Shown: piece by piece, positions 43,664 to 55,092 of the stretch
How the letters are laid out: every line of letters begins with the position of its first letter
Position numbering within the stretch: the first letter of the stretch is position 1
NCBI RefSeq assembly: GCF_017591425.1
Contig: NW_024466512.1
Span: 21,939,501 to 22,003,500, forward strand
DNA from: Ochotona curzoniae
Taxonomy: Eukaryota; Chordata; Mammalia; Lagomorpha; Ochotonidae
Length of the DNA: 64,000 bases
Direction: 5' to 3'
The notes under the pieces: model-generated
The model's database searches: none
What the model was told of the DNA's origin: nothing
Seen by the model: the letters and a program-made list of their open reading frames with translations, nothing else
Translations under genes and position numbers: made by a program

Positions 43664-43998
43664 TTTTTTTTTTTTTTAAAGATTTATTTTTATTATTTTT
43701 TTATTGGAAAGGCAGATATACAGAGAGGAGAGACAGAGAGGAAGATCTTCCGTCCGATGATTCACTCCCCAAGTGAGCGCAACGGCTGATACTATGCCGA
43801 TCCGAAGCCAGGAGCCTCTTCCGGGTCTCCCACGCGGGTGCAGGGTCCCAAAGCTTTGGGCTGTCCTCGACTGCTTTCCTGGGCCACAGGCAGGGAGCTG
43901 GAAGGGAAGCAGGGCTGCCGGGATTAGAACCGGCGCCCATATGGGATCCCGGGCGTGCAAGGCGAGGACCTTAACCACTGCGCTACCGTGCCAGGCCC
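43664..43998 (-). mobile_element. Young CSINE with target duplication
   Basis: Full-length reversed copy ending GCTACCGTGCCAGGCCC. TATGGTGTTCTTTT occurs on both sides (from 43654 and 43999-44012). Nearly the same sequence as the copy at 39422. Confidence 0.95.
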
Positions 43999-44047
43999 TA
44001 TGGTGTTCTTTTATCTGTGTGTGTCCTTCATAAAAATTCTTGAGGCT

Positions 44048-44319
44048 CCGGACCTGATGCAGTAGCCTAGTGGCTAAAGTCCTTGCCTTGCATGTACTGG
44101 GATTCCATGTGGGCGCTGGTTCGTATCTTGGCTGCTCCACTTCTCATCCAGCTTCCTGCTTGTGGCCTGGGAAAGCAGTTGAGGATGACCCAAAGTCTTG
44201 GGACCCTCTATCTGCCTGGGAAACCCAGAGGCAGAAAGCTGGATCATAAGCAGAGCCAGGACGCCAATCCATGCTTCCCAACATGCGATATAGATGTCCC
44301 AAGTGGCATGTACTTCTTA
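44048..44319 (+). repeat. CSINE, 3' truncated
   Basis: Head GGACCTGATGCAGTAGCCTA and GTGGCTAAAGTCCTTGCC; the body breaks off after GGGAAACCCAGAGGC, where the next, reversed SINE begins. Confidence 0.75.
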
Positions 44320-44613
44320 GGTTTTTACTTAATTGAAAGGCAGAATGACAGAGAGAGGGAGACACGCATACACAAGAGAGGTCTTCCATACACTGGTTCA
44401 CTTTCCAAATGCCCACAACAGCCAGGGTAAGAGCAGGACAAAGTCCTACATGGGTGACAGAGACTGTAATACTCAGACTGTCATCTGCTGCCTTCCCAGG
44501 AACATTAGCAAAAAGCTGGATCAGAAGTGGACTATCCAGCACTCAAACCAGCACCTCGAAATGGGATGCGGGTATCCCAGAGCCTTAACTCACTATGCCT
44601 CAGTGTCCACCCT
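44320..44613 (-). repeat. Old CSINE, reverse orientation
   Basis: TTTACTTAATTGAAAGGCAG followed by a purine-rich run, ending CCTTAACTCACTATGCCTCA and GTGTCCACCC. Confidence 0.75.
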
Positions 44614-44649
44614 CCACACGGCATCTTCATTCCTAGTGAAATATGTACC

Positions 44650-44965
44650 CCAGTGTTCCTCCATTTAAAGGAATGAGAAACATGAACGTGTACACAAGTA
44701 TTCAAACTTGTCTTTAAAAAGGCATCAATTGAACACGTTCTGGACACCAGGGACTGTTCTGAAAGTCCTATGACTTTCATTTTAACCTTCAGAGCAATCC
44801 TGTGGAGCAGACGCAGTCTGTATCCTCAGTGTCATGACAGATAGACTGAGACATGGCTAGAGAATTTGGCTGAAGTCATCTTTCTAGCAAATAGATTCAG
44901 GACTCAGGCTCAGGAAGCCTGGCTACGGAGCCCATGCTCCTAGGCAGTGCTCTGCAATCTTTGCT
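44650..44965 (+). repeat. MIR
   Basis: TTTTAACCTTCAGAGCAATC, GGCTGAAGTCATCTTTCTAG and GGAGCCCATGCTCCTAGGC follow the full MIR order (CCTCACAACA..., CAAGGTCACACAGC..., AAAGCCCATGCTC). Confidence 0.7.
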
Positions 44966-45418
44966 TAATTACCCCGAAAGACTGTGAACTCCCACTGGGA
45001 TTTAGGACAAGTCATCTCACCTACACAGTTCAGGAAGACATCATTACCTAGTGTTAATCTAAACTAGCATTTACAGGGCAATTTCCTTACAAATCACTTC
45101 ACCCCTGGACACAATGCCTAGGGAACGAGGAGGATGGCTGCTAGCTTTACAAGTGACTGTCTTCAGCTAGGCTGTTCGGCTGGGAATGGTTCCTTTCCTT
45201 ATCCTTCCTTAAGAAACATGGAAGTGTGTTTAGCAGTAAAATTAAATCAGGACAAAAGGAGATAGAGGGAAAAGTCAAAAGCTCCATCCTTCTTCCTGTC
45301 TTACCACATCCAGAGGGAACCTTTGTTCGTGGGGTCTTTGTATAGATCCTTCCAGAAACTGTCAGCGTACATGCAGCAAATTGTAAATTGCACATGGTTT
45401 CTAACTTTTGCCACAAAG

Positions 45419-45540
45419 TCCTGGTGAGGTGGCATTTGGCACAATGATAATGCTGCTGAGACACCTACATCCTGGATCCAGCCAAGCACCTTTGTTTTGA
45501 GTCTTGTTACCACTCCTGATCCAGCTTCCTGCTAATAATG
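45419..45540 (+). repeat. Old CSINE head fragment
   Basis: CCTGGTGAGGTGGCATTTGG, CCTACATCCTGGATCC and CTCCTGATCCAGCTTCCTGC; nothing of the second half is left. Confidence 0.55.
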
Positions 45541-45781
45541 TAAGTTAAGATGAAGTAATTTTGGAGGCGGGTATTAGCTTTATTGAGAAGGGTTTTTAAA
45601 AAATATTTCAGTAACTATAAAACTAATAAAACAAAATGTTGACAAATACAATATCTGAATGTAAAATTTCTGTATGATAACAGATAACAAGTGATATTGA
45701 AAAACAAACAAATAAAGGACAACAAATATTATTACCTAGAATAAAGAATTCCAAAACACAAGTAAGAAAATTTTTACAAAA
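45541..45781. other. AT-rich, unidentified
   Basis: A-rich plus-strand text (AATAAAACAAAATG, AAACAAACAAATAAAGG), perhaps decayed L1. No gene. Confidence 0.4.
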
Positions 45782-45791
45782 ACTCAATAGA

Positions 45792-46124
45792 GGGCTTAGC
45801 ATGATAGCCTAGCGGCTAAAGTCCTCCCTTCAACAGACCAGGATTCCATATGAGAGCCAGTTCTAGTCCTGGCAGCCCCACTTCCCATCCAGCTCTCTGC
45901 CTGTGGCCTGGGAAAACAGTGGAGGACGGCCCAAAGCCTTGGGACCCTGCACTCACGTGGGAGACCTGGAGGAGGCTCTGGACTCCTATCTTCAGATTGG
46001 CTCAGCTCCGGCCATTGTGGCCGCTGGGGAGTGACCCAGTGAACAGAAGATCTTCCTCTCTGTCTCTCCTCCTCTTTGTGTATCTGCCTTTCCAATAAAA
46101 ATAAATAATTCTTGAAAAAAAAAT
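45792..46124 (+). mobile_element. CSINE with target duplication
   Basis: Head GGGCTTAGCATGATAGCC, full body and an A tail. ACTCAATAGA flanks it at 45782-45791 and 46125-46134. Confidence 0.93.
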
Positions 46125-46139
46125 ACTCAATAGAAAAAA

Positions 46140-46442
46140 TGAACCCAACGCAATGGCTCTGATGGCTAATCCTCCCCCTTCAAGTACTGGAATTCCATAC
46201 AGGCACCAGTTTATGTCCCAGCTGCTCCACTTTCTATTTAGTTCCCTGCTTGTGATCTGGAAAAGTAGCAGAGGATTATTCAAAGCCTTTAGACCCAAAG
46301 GCAGCTTCTGGCTCCTGGCTTTGGATAGACTCAATTCTGGCTGTTGTGACCACTTGGAGAGTGAACCAGCAGATGAAGGATTTCTGTCTCTCTTATCTGT
46401 TGACCTTCCTTTTCAATAAAATAAATAAATCTTTTCTTAAAA
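46140..46442 (+). repeat. CSINE
   Basis: Head diverged (GAACCCAACGCAATGGCTCT); body CTGCTTGTGATCTGGAAAAG; end TTTTCAATAAAATAAATAAA. Confidence 0.85.
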
Positions 46443-46579
46443 ACTCAACAGAAGATTGGGCAAACTATATGAACGAGAAATTCACGAAAAAGAAATTTAT
46501 GCAAATTGTTCAATTTATTTAGGTAGATAGATTAACAGGAGAAAAGCAATCACAGAGAGAAGAAAATTAAAACAAACAT

Positions 46580-46678
46580 GTAAGATACGTGGAAGACCTG
46601 AGTGGAGCTCCAGGCTCCTGGCTTTGAGCTGGGAAGTAAACAGCAGATGCAAGATCTTTCTCTCTGAGGTCTCTCAAC

Positions 46679-46730
<52 letters not shown>

Positions 46731-46790
46731 ATCTCTCTCTCCCTCTCTTTCTCTGTCACTCTGCCCTGGAAAGACCCCAGTGAAACTGCT
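46580..46790 (+). repeat. CSINE 3' part with expanded (CT)n
   Basis: Only the second half of a CSINE is present, with GGCTCCTGGCTTTGAGCTGG and AGCAGATGCAAGATC. The pyrimidine-rich end has grown into a (CT)n microsatellite at about 46684-46752. Confidence 0.8.
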
Positions 46791-47529
46791 CCCAGCAAGA
46801 AGATGTCACAGACTCGGGCAAGTGCTAAGGACAGAAGGATTAGGGCAGTTCAGTGGTGACTGGCATATGTTCAGTGTCATCCACAAGATGAGAATGAGAG
46901 ACTCTATCTCTTGGCTGTGTGGTAGACAGACACTGAGAGCAGGCATGCCAAGCTCAGTGTGTTACTGGCTCTCACTAGACACTGAAGACATTCAGAGAAG
47001 GGCGGGCTCTCGCACCCTAGGGGGCACGACTTGCACTTTGGCTGTGTTCACACTTACACCGTGGAAGAAAACTACAGAGGAGCCACACCCAGCTGCAGAT
47101 GGGGCAATGAGGTCCCAGACACGAAAGCAGGCAGAGGCTCCCTGGAAGCAGAGCTCCGTGTGGGGAGGTGGGACTGTGGTCAAGCCAGGGCAGGGCCAAG
47201 TGTGCGAAGCAGAGATGCTGAGAGGAGCAATCTGGTGGAGGTCCTGGGAGGTCCTCTGGGGGTCCTGAGAGTCAGCCAGGTGGGATCCAAGATCCACGGG
47301 GCTTCTTGGGGCCTGAGTGTTCCTGCATCCAGGCCTCCTTGTCTGGAAGTACAGCAGTGGGCTAACATGAAGTCAGCTATTTAGAGAGCAAAAGATGAGT
47401 CTGACTATCTTCTCCTGGTTTCAACCCTTCAGTGGCTCATCACCCTAGGGTCAAGGTCAACCAACAAAGTTACCACTTGCCTCTTTGGTTCTTAGGATTC
47501 ATCATCTCTGTGTTTGTGCTTGTTGCTGG
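46791..47529. other. Non-coding, nothing recognised
   Basis: No gene or repeat recognised. Open frames here partly run through the adjoining (CT)n repeat and are rejected. Confidence 0.4.
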
Positions 47530-47867
47530 TTTTTTTTTTTTTTGAGATTTATGTATTTTTATGGGAAAGTCAGATATACACAGAGGAGGAGAGACAGAGA
47601 GGAAGATCTTGCGCCCTTGCCACCCACTCCCCAATTGGCTGCAACAACCGGAGCTGCACCAACCCAAAGCCAGGAGCCCTGAGCTTCTTCCAGGTTTTCC
47701 ACACAGGTGCAGGGTCCCAAGGCTTTGGGTCATCTTCAACTGCTCTCCCAGGCCATAAGCTGGGAGCTGGATGGGAAGCAGTGCTGCTGGAATTAGAGCC
47801 GGTGCCCATATGGGGTCCTGGCATGTGCAAGGTGAAAACTAGCTGCTTAAGCTACCGTGCCAGGCCC
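47530..47867 (-). repeat. CSINE, reverse orientation
   Basis: T run, GGGAAAGTCAGATATACAC, ending GCTACCGTGCCAGGCCC. Full length. Confidence 0.92.
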
Positions 47868-50814
47868 ACATGGTCATACTCTTAACTGGTGCACACACCC
47901 ATCCTGGCTCACACCTCAAGGGTACACGTGTGTGTAGTCACATGCACAGTTCAGTAATCCTGCAAGCTCCTAAGGCCCCTCCTTTCTTCTCATAGGCTGC
48001 ATGCCCTGCCTCTCCTCATTGAAAGCTATGGTGTGCTCAGCCAGGGGCTGGGAAGCAGCTGTCTGCTCCAGCAGCTCCCCTCTCCTCCCTCCACTTGCCC
48101 CACCGTGGCTCCAGCCATAAGGCAGCAGCCCTGGGTTTTGGGCTGTGGTCAAGAGAGGCCAAAAGCGAGAGCACCTTCACCCCACGGTCACCCAGACCTC
48201 TCAAGGGAGTCCAAGCCTGAAGACTGAGTCTGTGCCCCCTCCCATCTCCAGCTGGGTGCTGGGGCTCCCGAGTGGCCAAAGGGTCTCTTCAACCCTGAGT
48301 GTCAGAGCCAGAGATGAGTCAGCCCCCACAGAAGCTGTGATGTTGAACTTTGCAGGAGTTGGTACTGCAAACACACAGAGCAAATACCACTCTGTCCGGA
48401 ACATCCAGATGCAAGAGACACAGCTTGTCGGCTCTGAGTCCAGGTCCCAGCAGCATGGCCTTGGACAGCGCATTGCTCCAAGTCTCAGCTGCCTTGCTTA
48501 TTATGAGAGCATGGCTACTACACCACCCACCTGCCTTGCAGGATAGACGAAAAGACCGGATGAGCAGGCATCCAGCAGAACCCGTGGGGAGCATTCATCC
48601 TGCTGTCATTGTTCCTGAAGGTACTTGTTGGCCTGGTCCCTTATAGACCAAAGCATGGACCACAGCCCAAGTCACAGGATGAGGTCAGCTGAGCCAGTCT
48701 AAAGTCCCTGGCTTTTGCTTCTGTCTTCAGAGTCGGACCCGGGGCTGAGCTGTGGGCCAGGCAGGGCTGATGAGGTGGGATCCTCATCTTCTAGAAGCAT
48801 CCTGCCCATCCCTGCCCCACCCCAGCCTCTGTTACATGAGACTGCAGAAAGGGGGCAGTTGGAGGGGGAGATCTTGAGACCAAACACTGTCCCTGCTGTG
48901 GCCTGGACCTAGCTGAGTAGGCCAATTACCCACGAGCCCCTGTTCCCCAGGGTCCCATCACAAGGAACAGCTCTCATCACCTCCAAGTTCCAGCGGATCC
49001 CCCTTTATCAGGCCCCCTGGCACCAGCCTGTCTGAGCCTCCCTCTACCTCCGCCGCCCAGGGACATTTGTTTTGGAATCTGCAGTGGCTGTGGTCAAAGC
49101 ATAATTGGGGCTGAAACACCCACTCGGACCCCCTAAAGGATAAACAAGCTAGACCAGGGAAGGCCTGGAACAGACGTGAAGACAGACATGAAGACAGTGG
49201 GGCCCAGGGAAGCCAGGCAAGTGTCGGGCAGACAGCTGGAGGGGCTGGCGGATGGATGGGGACTAGGCCAAGGACATCAGAGGCTCGGGGTATGGCCCCT
49301 TCCAGGGCTGAGGCTGCAGAGTGCTCCGATGCCAGCTAGGACGGCCTCCCCACTCACTTGTCACAGTCTGGGGCTATTCTCAGGGAGTGAGGGGTTCAGG
49401 GGCAGTGAGGGTGTTCTCCTGGCCCAGCAGGAAGCTGTCAGTACTGGTTTTCAAGCCTTCACCAGCTTGGAAGCAATTCAGTTCCCTAGAGTCTATCTTA
49501 GAGGATCCCAAGCAGGCACAGGAGTCATGCTTGGACGAAAGCTGTGGTCATCACCATTAGGGATGCCTGAGGCCATTGGTGTCACAGATCCTGAGAATAT
49601 GACAGAGCACTCTGCCCAGGTCTGGGAGCTTCCCGCAGCACCCAATGGCCAGAATCCCAGCTGGTGCCACCTGAGTGCTTGGGGAATGGACTGACAACAG
49701 GAACACCTGGGCAATAGTTGCCCAAGGATGTAGGAATCTCCAGATATTTCCTTAGAAGCCTAATTCCCTTAGCTTCCCCTCTGGGGCTCAGGAGCTTGGA
49801 AGGAGTCAGATGGCAGTGCAACTATAGGTACTCCATCCTCCTGTGCATCCACGGCCCATTCAGCGGCTGCTATACAACACACCCTGAAGCTGCAGGTCGG
49901 GGATGAGTGGCTCAGGCAGCTCCCGAATGCATGTGTGGGCAAGGGTGGGAGAAGAAGGCATTCAGGGGTGGGAGAGAGTCCTAGGGTGCCCAGAGTCCAA
50001 TCTTGTCAGCCTAACAAATTTGCCATGGGTCCTGTGGGCTGGCTGGGCTGGGCCCCACTGACCATGGGCCACCAGTGGCTCCTGCCTTGGCTGCTTCCAG
50101 GCATGTCGCAGCCAAGAGAAAGGGATTGGGAGCTCAGGAAGTGGTGGGTTGGAACCCGAGGAGGAGACAGTTCAGCTCGGCTGCTTTGCAGGGCAAGTGG
50201 GCCAAACCAATGAAGCCTGGATTGTTGCAGCCTCCCTACCAGGACACCTGTTCTTCCCTGAGATGATTCTCTTGACAGGTGTCATAGTGAGTGATTCCTC
50301 ACATGAAATGGGTCCTTGCTCAGGTCCACAGAGACCAGGAGCCCTCACCTCAGCAACACCCCAGCTCTCCCCACCGTCCCTCTGGCACAAGCACCTTTCC
50401 TAGGCGGTTGCCTGGACTTCCTATAGCGGCCCACTGGGGTTTCAGAGCTGCCATCTGGTGGCCATTATTGTAACTGCTGCCATCACTTTCAGAGTCCTCA
50501 GAGTAGCTCAGACCTCAGGGTGGGAAGAGGTGCTGGGGCAGGCTGGTGTCTACCTGTGAACACATCCACCTACTGTTTCCTGGGGTGGGTAACCTCTGAG
50601 GGTTGAGAGAGTCTTGGGGTGAGGTGTCTCCAGTCTCCCCTGACCTACTTCAGCAGAGGGGCCCACAGCAGCCTCCCCCAACCTGTTCTGCTCTGTCCTT
50701 CTTGTCCAGAGCTGTAGAGGGGCCCAAGAACATGACCCCATTTCCCAACCCTCTCACCCCCGTGCCCATCAGTTCCTTTAGTCTGGGTTCCAACACCTTC
50801 ACCTGCTGTCTCAG
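47868..50814. other. 2.9 kb non-coding stretch
   Basis: Unusually free of recognised repeats, but no coding exon can be supported. 49060-49150 has a compact AT-bearing block (CATTTGTTTTGG, AAGCATAATTGGGGC, GGATAAACAAGC) that might be regulatory. Confidence 0.4.
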
Positions 50815-51020
50815 AGCAGCAAGGACAGCCCTCATTATGAGATTCTGTCGTGCATCGGGCAATGGTGAATAATTTATGTACAAGGCGGGGAAGACCATAA
50901 ATCAGCAGCCATGATTAACATGAGCTGTTTTACGCGTGAGAAAGATCTATGGCAGGAGACTGCCCGGTTGCCGCTGATGAATGTGGTTGCTCGCACTGAC
51001 TTTGGGTTTAGATATTCAAT
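50815..51020. promoter_or_regulatory. Candidate enhancer, posterior-HOX/CDX-like words
   Basis: GGTGAATAATTTATGTACAA, ACCATAAATCAGC, GCCATGATTAACATG, TAGATATTCAATTACGG. The block is repeat-free, lower in GC than its flanks and ends at a GT/G run near 51033. Confidence 0.45.
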
Positions 51021-52134
51021 TACGGATCTAGAATGTGTGTGTGTGGGGGGGGGTCCTGGGTATGGGGGCCAAGGAGGGGGTATCTAATGCCTAGGAGCAA
51101 GGGTGATGTGACAACAGGTGGCAGCCTGGTCCTGGGATCCCCATCCTGGTCTGTGGGGTGGAACAATGGCCTTGCAGGTTAAAGAGTCACCTTGGGAAGG
51201 CACAAGCTTGGGAGAACTGGAATCTTCCAGAGTTCATTGTCACCCGTGTCAGTTCCAGTTTCCGGGCTACCTAGTAGGTGCTGCCACTGCCGTCCTGCTG
51301 AGGCCAGCCAGTGAGAGTGGGAACTGCTGGGAAAAAATCCTGACAGTAACAGTCTCAGGAGGCCAGGTCCCTACTGCACACCCAAAGGAAGGATGGCAGT
51401 AGTGGCAGGGCCTGGCTGGGGAGCAAAGCTCTGGCTAGTCTCCTCTGGGCTACCCCAACACCAAGAGGGCCCCTCCCTCGGTTCCCACACTGAGGCCCCT
51501 GCTCAGCCAACTCCAGCTGGCCCCCATCACTGCTGTGGGTGCCAAAAAGCAGTGGTGGCTTTGGGGTTAAGCGATTTCCCACTGCTGAGCCCCTCCCAGT
51601 CCTGCTGGCTCCTGCCTCCTGGTCGCCTTCCTCCTTTTCCTCCTCCCCCTCTTTCTTCCTTCTCCTCCTCTTTGGCAGCCTCCAAGCCATGTGACCCTGC
51701 CTCCCCTCAGAACCCAAGGGGCTTTCTTGTGAAAGCTAGGCAGACAGCTGGGACCAGGGACCCTCTGTGTTAGGCTGGACCGGGAGATGTTCGGGAAGAG
51801 GCCTGACTGAGAGCTGAGGCTCAACCTGCAGGTCCCAAGAGGGAAGGCTGAGGAGGAAACAACACCAGGGTGACAGTCGCTGCTGGAGAGAGAGCCCACC
51901 GTGGTTCCCCAGGCCTCAGCCCTGGAGCCACGAGGCTGCCAGGGAAACCTCCTCGTGGTGGGAGTGGGAAAGCCCTGCCTAATGTCAGGCCATGGCCTAC
52001 GTGTGCCTGCGTGTGCAGGGGACTGAAGATGTCTCTCTTCAAGCACCTGCAGATGAGTTTTCAAATCCACCCCCTCCTCAGGCCCCACTCCCAGGCCTGC
52101 CTAACCCATCCCTCCCCATCACTGTCCTCCCAAT
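51021..52134. other. Non-coding, nothing recognised
   Basis: Contains a GTGTGTGTGTGGGGGGGG run at about 51034-51052 and a CTCCT-rich patch near 51630-51675. No gene recognised. Confidence 0.4.
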
Positions 52135-52262
52135 CCCTAATCCCCTGTTTGCCCAGCTCATCCCCTGGCCTCCTTGGGACTCCATTAATAAGCCCCGGCC
52201 ACCCCAGGACAAGCCCCAAATTAACCTCACCGCTGACCCGGACAAGGACACCTGTAATTAGG
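52135..52262. promoter_or_regulatory. Candidate enhancer with TAAT words and an E-box
   Basis: CCTAATCCCCTG, CTCCATTAATAAGCC, CAAATTAACCTCACC and CACCTGTAATTAGG within about 130 bp. The last overlaps an E-box (CACCTG) and a homeodomain site (TAATTA). Confidence 0.4.
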
Positions 52263-52971
52263 CTGGAGGGGGAGGTCTTGGCTGTGCTGAGCAGCCCCTG
52301 GGGTTGGGTGAGGGCGGAGCTGTGACAAGGAGCCTAATACCCAGGAATGCTCTCAGGGCTCTGACTGGCTCCAGGGGCCGCCCGCCTGGCTCACCTCTAA
52401 TACCTTGCACAGCCTCCCAGACAGGGCTCCAGGGGGATTACGGAGTGGGAGGCCCGCAAGGTGGGCAGGGCTGCTCAGCAAGCCCACCCTGCCAGCCCTG
52501 GGCTGAGGAAGGCTCAGGAAGCAAGATACTCATCCCAACCCCAAACCACCCCTGCAGTGGCCTCAGAGACCGACAGCAGGCCATAAGATCCTCCACAACC
52601 CAGCTCACTTGTCCTGAGGGGCCCTGCCCAGGGCCAAACCAGGTCCTTCCCAGCTGGGACATGCCCCCTCCCCTGACTCTCTCCCTTCCCCCATTCTGGA
52701 TTGTTCTTGTCCCAGTAGCTCCATCTGCATTAACCCCTGACCCCACCTGTAACTCTCCCTCCCTTCTGGCAACAAAGCGTACCCTTACAATCTCTTCCCT
52801 TCTGCCTGCCGCTAGCTCTTGGTCCCACATGTTGTCCTTGGAGCTCCAGAACCCTGGGAGTGTGCCCTGGCACAACGGGTAAGGCAGCACCAAGACCCTG
52901 GCAGGCGGCACCCGTTTTGGTTTGAGGATGCTGTGATCACCTCAAAGAGCAATCCGGCAATAGCTATGGGC
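52263..52971. other. Non-coding, nothing recognised
   Basis: GC-rich, C-rich on the plus strand; no gene or repeat recognised. Confidence 0.4.
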
Positions 52972-53013
52972 TTTTTTTTTTTAGACATTTATTTATTTAT
53001 TTGAAGTTAGGAT

Positions 53014-53047
<34 letters not shown>

Positions 53048-53094
53048 ACTCCCCAAACACCAAACAGCCACTACAGCCAGCTCTGGGTCAGGCT
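52972..53094 (-). repeat. CSINE fragment with (GA)n
   Basis: T run, GACATTTATTTATTTATTTG, then a (GA)n tract at 53016-53046 and CACTCCCCAAACACC; cut off in the middle of the body. Confidence 0.7.
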
Positions 53095-53560
53095 GAAGCA
53101 AGAAAATTCTTAAAGAACGTATCATTTGATGCAGCAATTCCACTTCTAAAATTGCCCCATGTGTTTCTTACAGCCATGCTCAAAGAAATAGGTATGTTTT
53201 TGCAGCATTGTAAGAGCAGAAGATCAGAAGCAACCCAGGGTTCTATTTAGGGGGCGAATTCAATAAAACCCGGTCATGCAGCAGGACACTACACAGCCAT
53301 TCTGCAATGTGCATGTTCCAACTAAAATATCTTCAAAAACCCGAGCGAGGCAAAACACAGATTTAAAAGCCAAGGTGCAGACCGGAGTGTTGAGACCGCT
53401 GTCACTTGGGGAGCAAAGAAAGTACACAAGGAGACGTTGATCTGTCTTGGGAAACACCCTTGGAAACAATCTTCCAGAAACACCACCGGGAGCCTGTGTG
53501 AAGAGGAACTGAGGGTTCTGGGAGAAGACCGAGTAGAGCTGTTACACTCTTGTACTTTAT
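53095..53560 (+). repeat. Old L1 3' region
   Basis: ATTTGATGCAGCAATTCCAC and AAGCAACCCAGGGTTCTA, then GACACTACACAGCCATTCTG match the L1M order ATCCAGCAATTCC...AACCCAAATGTCC...ACTATGCAGCCATT. Confidence 0.6.
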
Positions 53561-53566
53561 GAACTG

Positions 53567-53882
53567 TTTTAGAGATTTGTTTGTTTATGTGGAAGGCAGA
53601 GTTAGAGAGAGGAGAGACCGAGAGATCTCCTATCCACTGGATCACTCCTTGAAAGGCCTTATGACGTCGAGAACCTGGAACTCCAACCAAGTCTCCCACA
53701 GAGGTGGTTGGGGTCCTATGAAGGACCCAAGCACTTGAGCCATTTTCTGTCGCTCTCCCAGGTGGATTAGCAGGGAGCTGGACCAGAAGTAGAACAGCCA
53801 GGACTCAAATTGGCACTGATATGGGATGCTAGTAGTCACAGGTTCACAGGTGGCAAGTTAACACTGCACCACAACACTGACC
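53567..53882 (-). repeat. Old CSINE, reverse orientation
   Basis: TTTTAGAGATTTGTTTGTTT, GTGGAAGGCAGAGTTAG, ending AACACTGCACCACAACAC followed by TGACC. Confidence 0.78.
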
Positions 53883-53946
53883 TCTGTCTATTTTATGACC
53901 TGTCAAACCTTGTACATATTTTACCTTTCCAAAAAAACCAGACTTT

Positions 53947-54153
53947 TTTTTTTAAAGATTTATTTTTATTATTTTTTCATTGGAAAGGCGGATATACAGA
54001 GAGGAGAGACAGAGAGGAAGCTCTTCCGTCCGATGATTCACTCCCCAAGTGAGCGCAACGGCCGATGCTATGCCGATTAGAACCGGCGCCCATATGGGAT
54101 CCCGGGCGTGCAAGGCAAGGACCTTTAACCACTTGTGCCACCGCGCCGGGCCC
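53947..54153 (-). mobile_element. Young CSINE with 123-bp internal deletion
   Basis: Both ends equal those of the young copies at 39422 and 43664, but ATGCCGAT joins straight to TAGAACCGG. Measured against the copy at 43664, bases equal to 43802-43924 are missing. AAAACCAGACTTT flanks it at 53934-53946 and 54154-54166. Confidence 0.95.
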
Positions 54154-54179
54154 AAAACCAGACTTTCTATTAAAAAAGT

Positions 54180-54530
54180 TAAAATGCATGTACTTAAACC
54201 TAGGTCTTTTGTTTCTAGAAGTCTAGCTTGCAGAAATACACATGTGCACAAAGATAATACACAAACAATGGCCTATTGTTTCAGTGACAAATATTCATCA
54301 AAGTGTTGATCACCAGCGATTAAGTCGATGATGGTGCTCTATGCTACAGAATACAGAGCAGAGGTGCAAAGAATGCAGGACCGCAAGGATCAGAGAAAAC
54401 AAGCAGATCACAAGCAATTCAAACACACCATTCCATTTCGGGAAAACAAGAAAATAAAATGTTTCTCCAAGTACATACTCAAGAGCGGCCTGCAAGAACT
54501 CCATGAACAATACATATTATGAAAAACTAA
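54180..54530 (+). repeat. Old L1 3' region
   Basis: GCAGAAATACACATGTGCAC, AATATTCATCAAAGTG and GAATGCAGGACCGCAAGG followed by CACACCATTCCATTTCG fit the L1M 3' order. Confidence 0.5.
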
Positions 54531-54728
54531 GTCACAGATTTCAAGACTTTTTGCACCAAAATAAACTTATCCTTTATTTCCATAGACTTCTCGAATTTCC
54601 CTCGCATGACATTCATGCGTCTCCAAAACTCTGGGAAAGTGATCACCGGACCACTGATGCGGGAGACAGCCGGAAGCAGCATTTCACATGCTTTCATATT
54701 CACAGGAACGTCATCAAATACTCCTTGA
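54527..54728 (-). pseudogene. Coding-like fragment of unknown origin
   Basis: Reading leftwards, about 66 codons stay open up to a TAG at 54527-54529, with a protein-like mixture of residues (it includes SGPVITFPEFWRRMNVMRG). The upstream side is cut by the SINE at 54729. It could be a processed pseudogene remnant, a transposase piece or chance. I do not recognise the protein. Confidence 0.3.
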
Positions 54729-55092
54729 ACAGGGGCTGGCATTGTGGCACATGGGTCATGCTGGCACCTGCAATACTGCCATCCCATCTCAGCACTGGTG
54801 AAATCTCAAGCTAATCCCTCCACCACAATCGCCGGGATTCCATATAGACGCCAGTTCATGTCCCGGCTGTTCCACCTCCCATCCAGCTCCCTGCTTGTGG
54901 CCTGGAAAGGAGGAGCTCGGAGCCATCCTCCATTTGGAAACCTGGAAGAAGCTCCTGACTCCTGGCAGCAGATCAGCTCAGCTCTGGCTGTTATAGCCAT
55001 TTGGGGAGTGAATCAGCAGATGGAAGATCTTTCTGTCTCTCTTCTCTGTAGATATGCCTTTCCAATTAAAAAATAAATAAATAAATTTTAAA
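54729..55092 (+). repeat. CSINE, composite of two heads
   Basis: Begins with an older head (AGGGGCTGGCATTGTGGCAC) to about 54805, followed by a second CSINE body with CGCCGGGATTCCATATAGAC and CTCCCTGCTTGTGGCCTGG. Ends CCAATTAAAAAATAAATAAA. Confidence 0.82.

Noticed and set aside
46624..47268. 214-codon open frame with many Ser-Leu repeats
   Set aside because: It is a translation of the (CT)n microsatellite and a SINE end.
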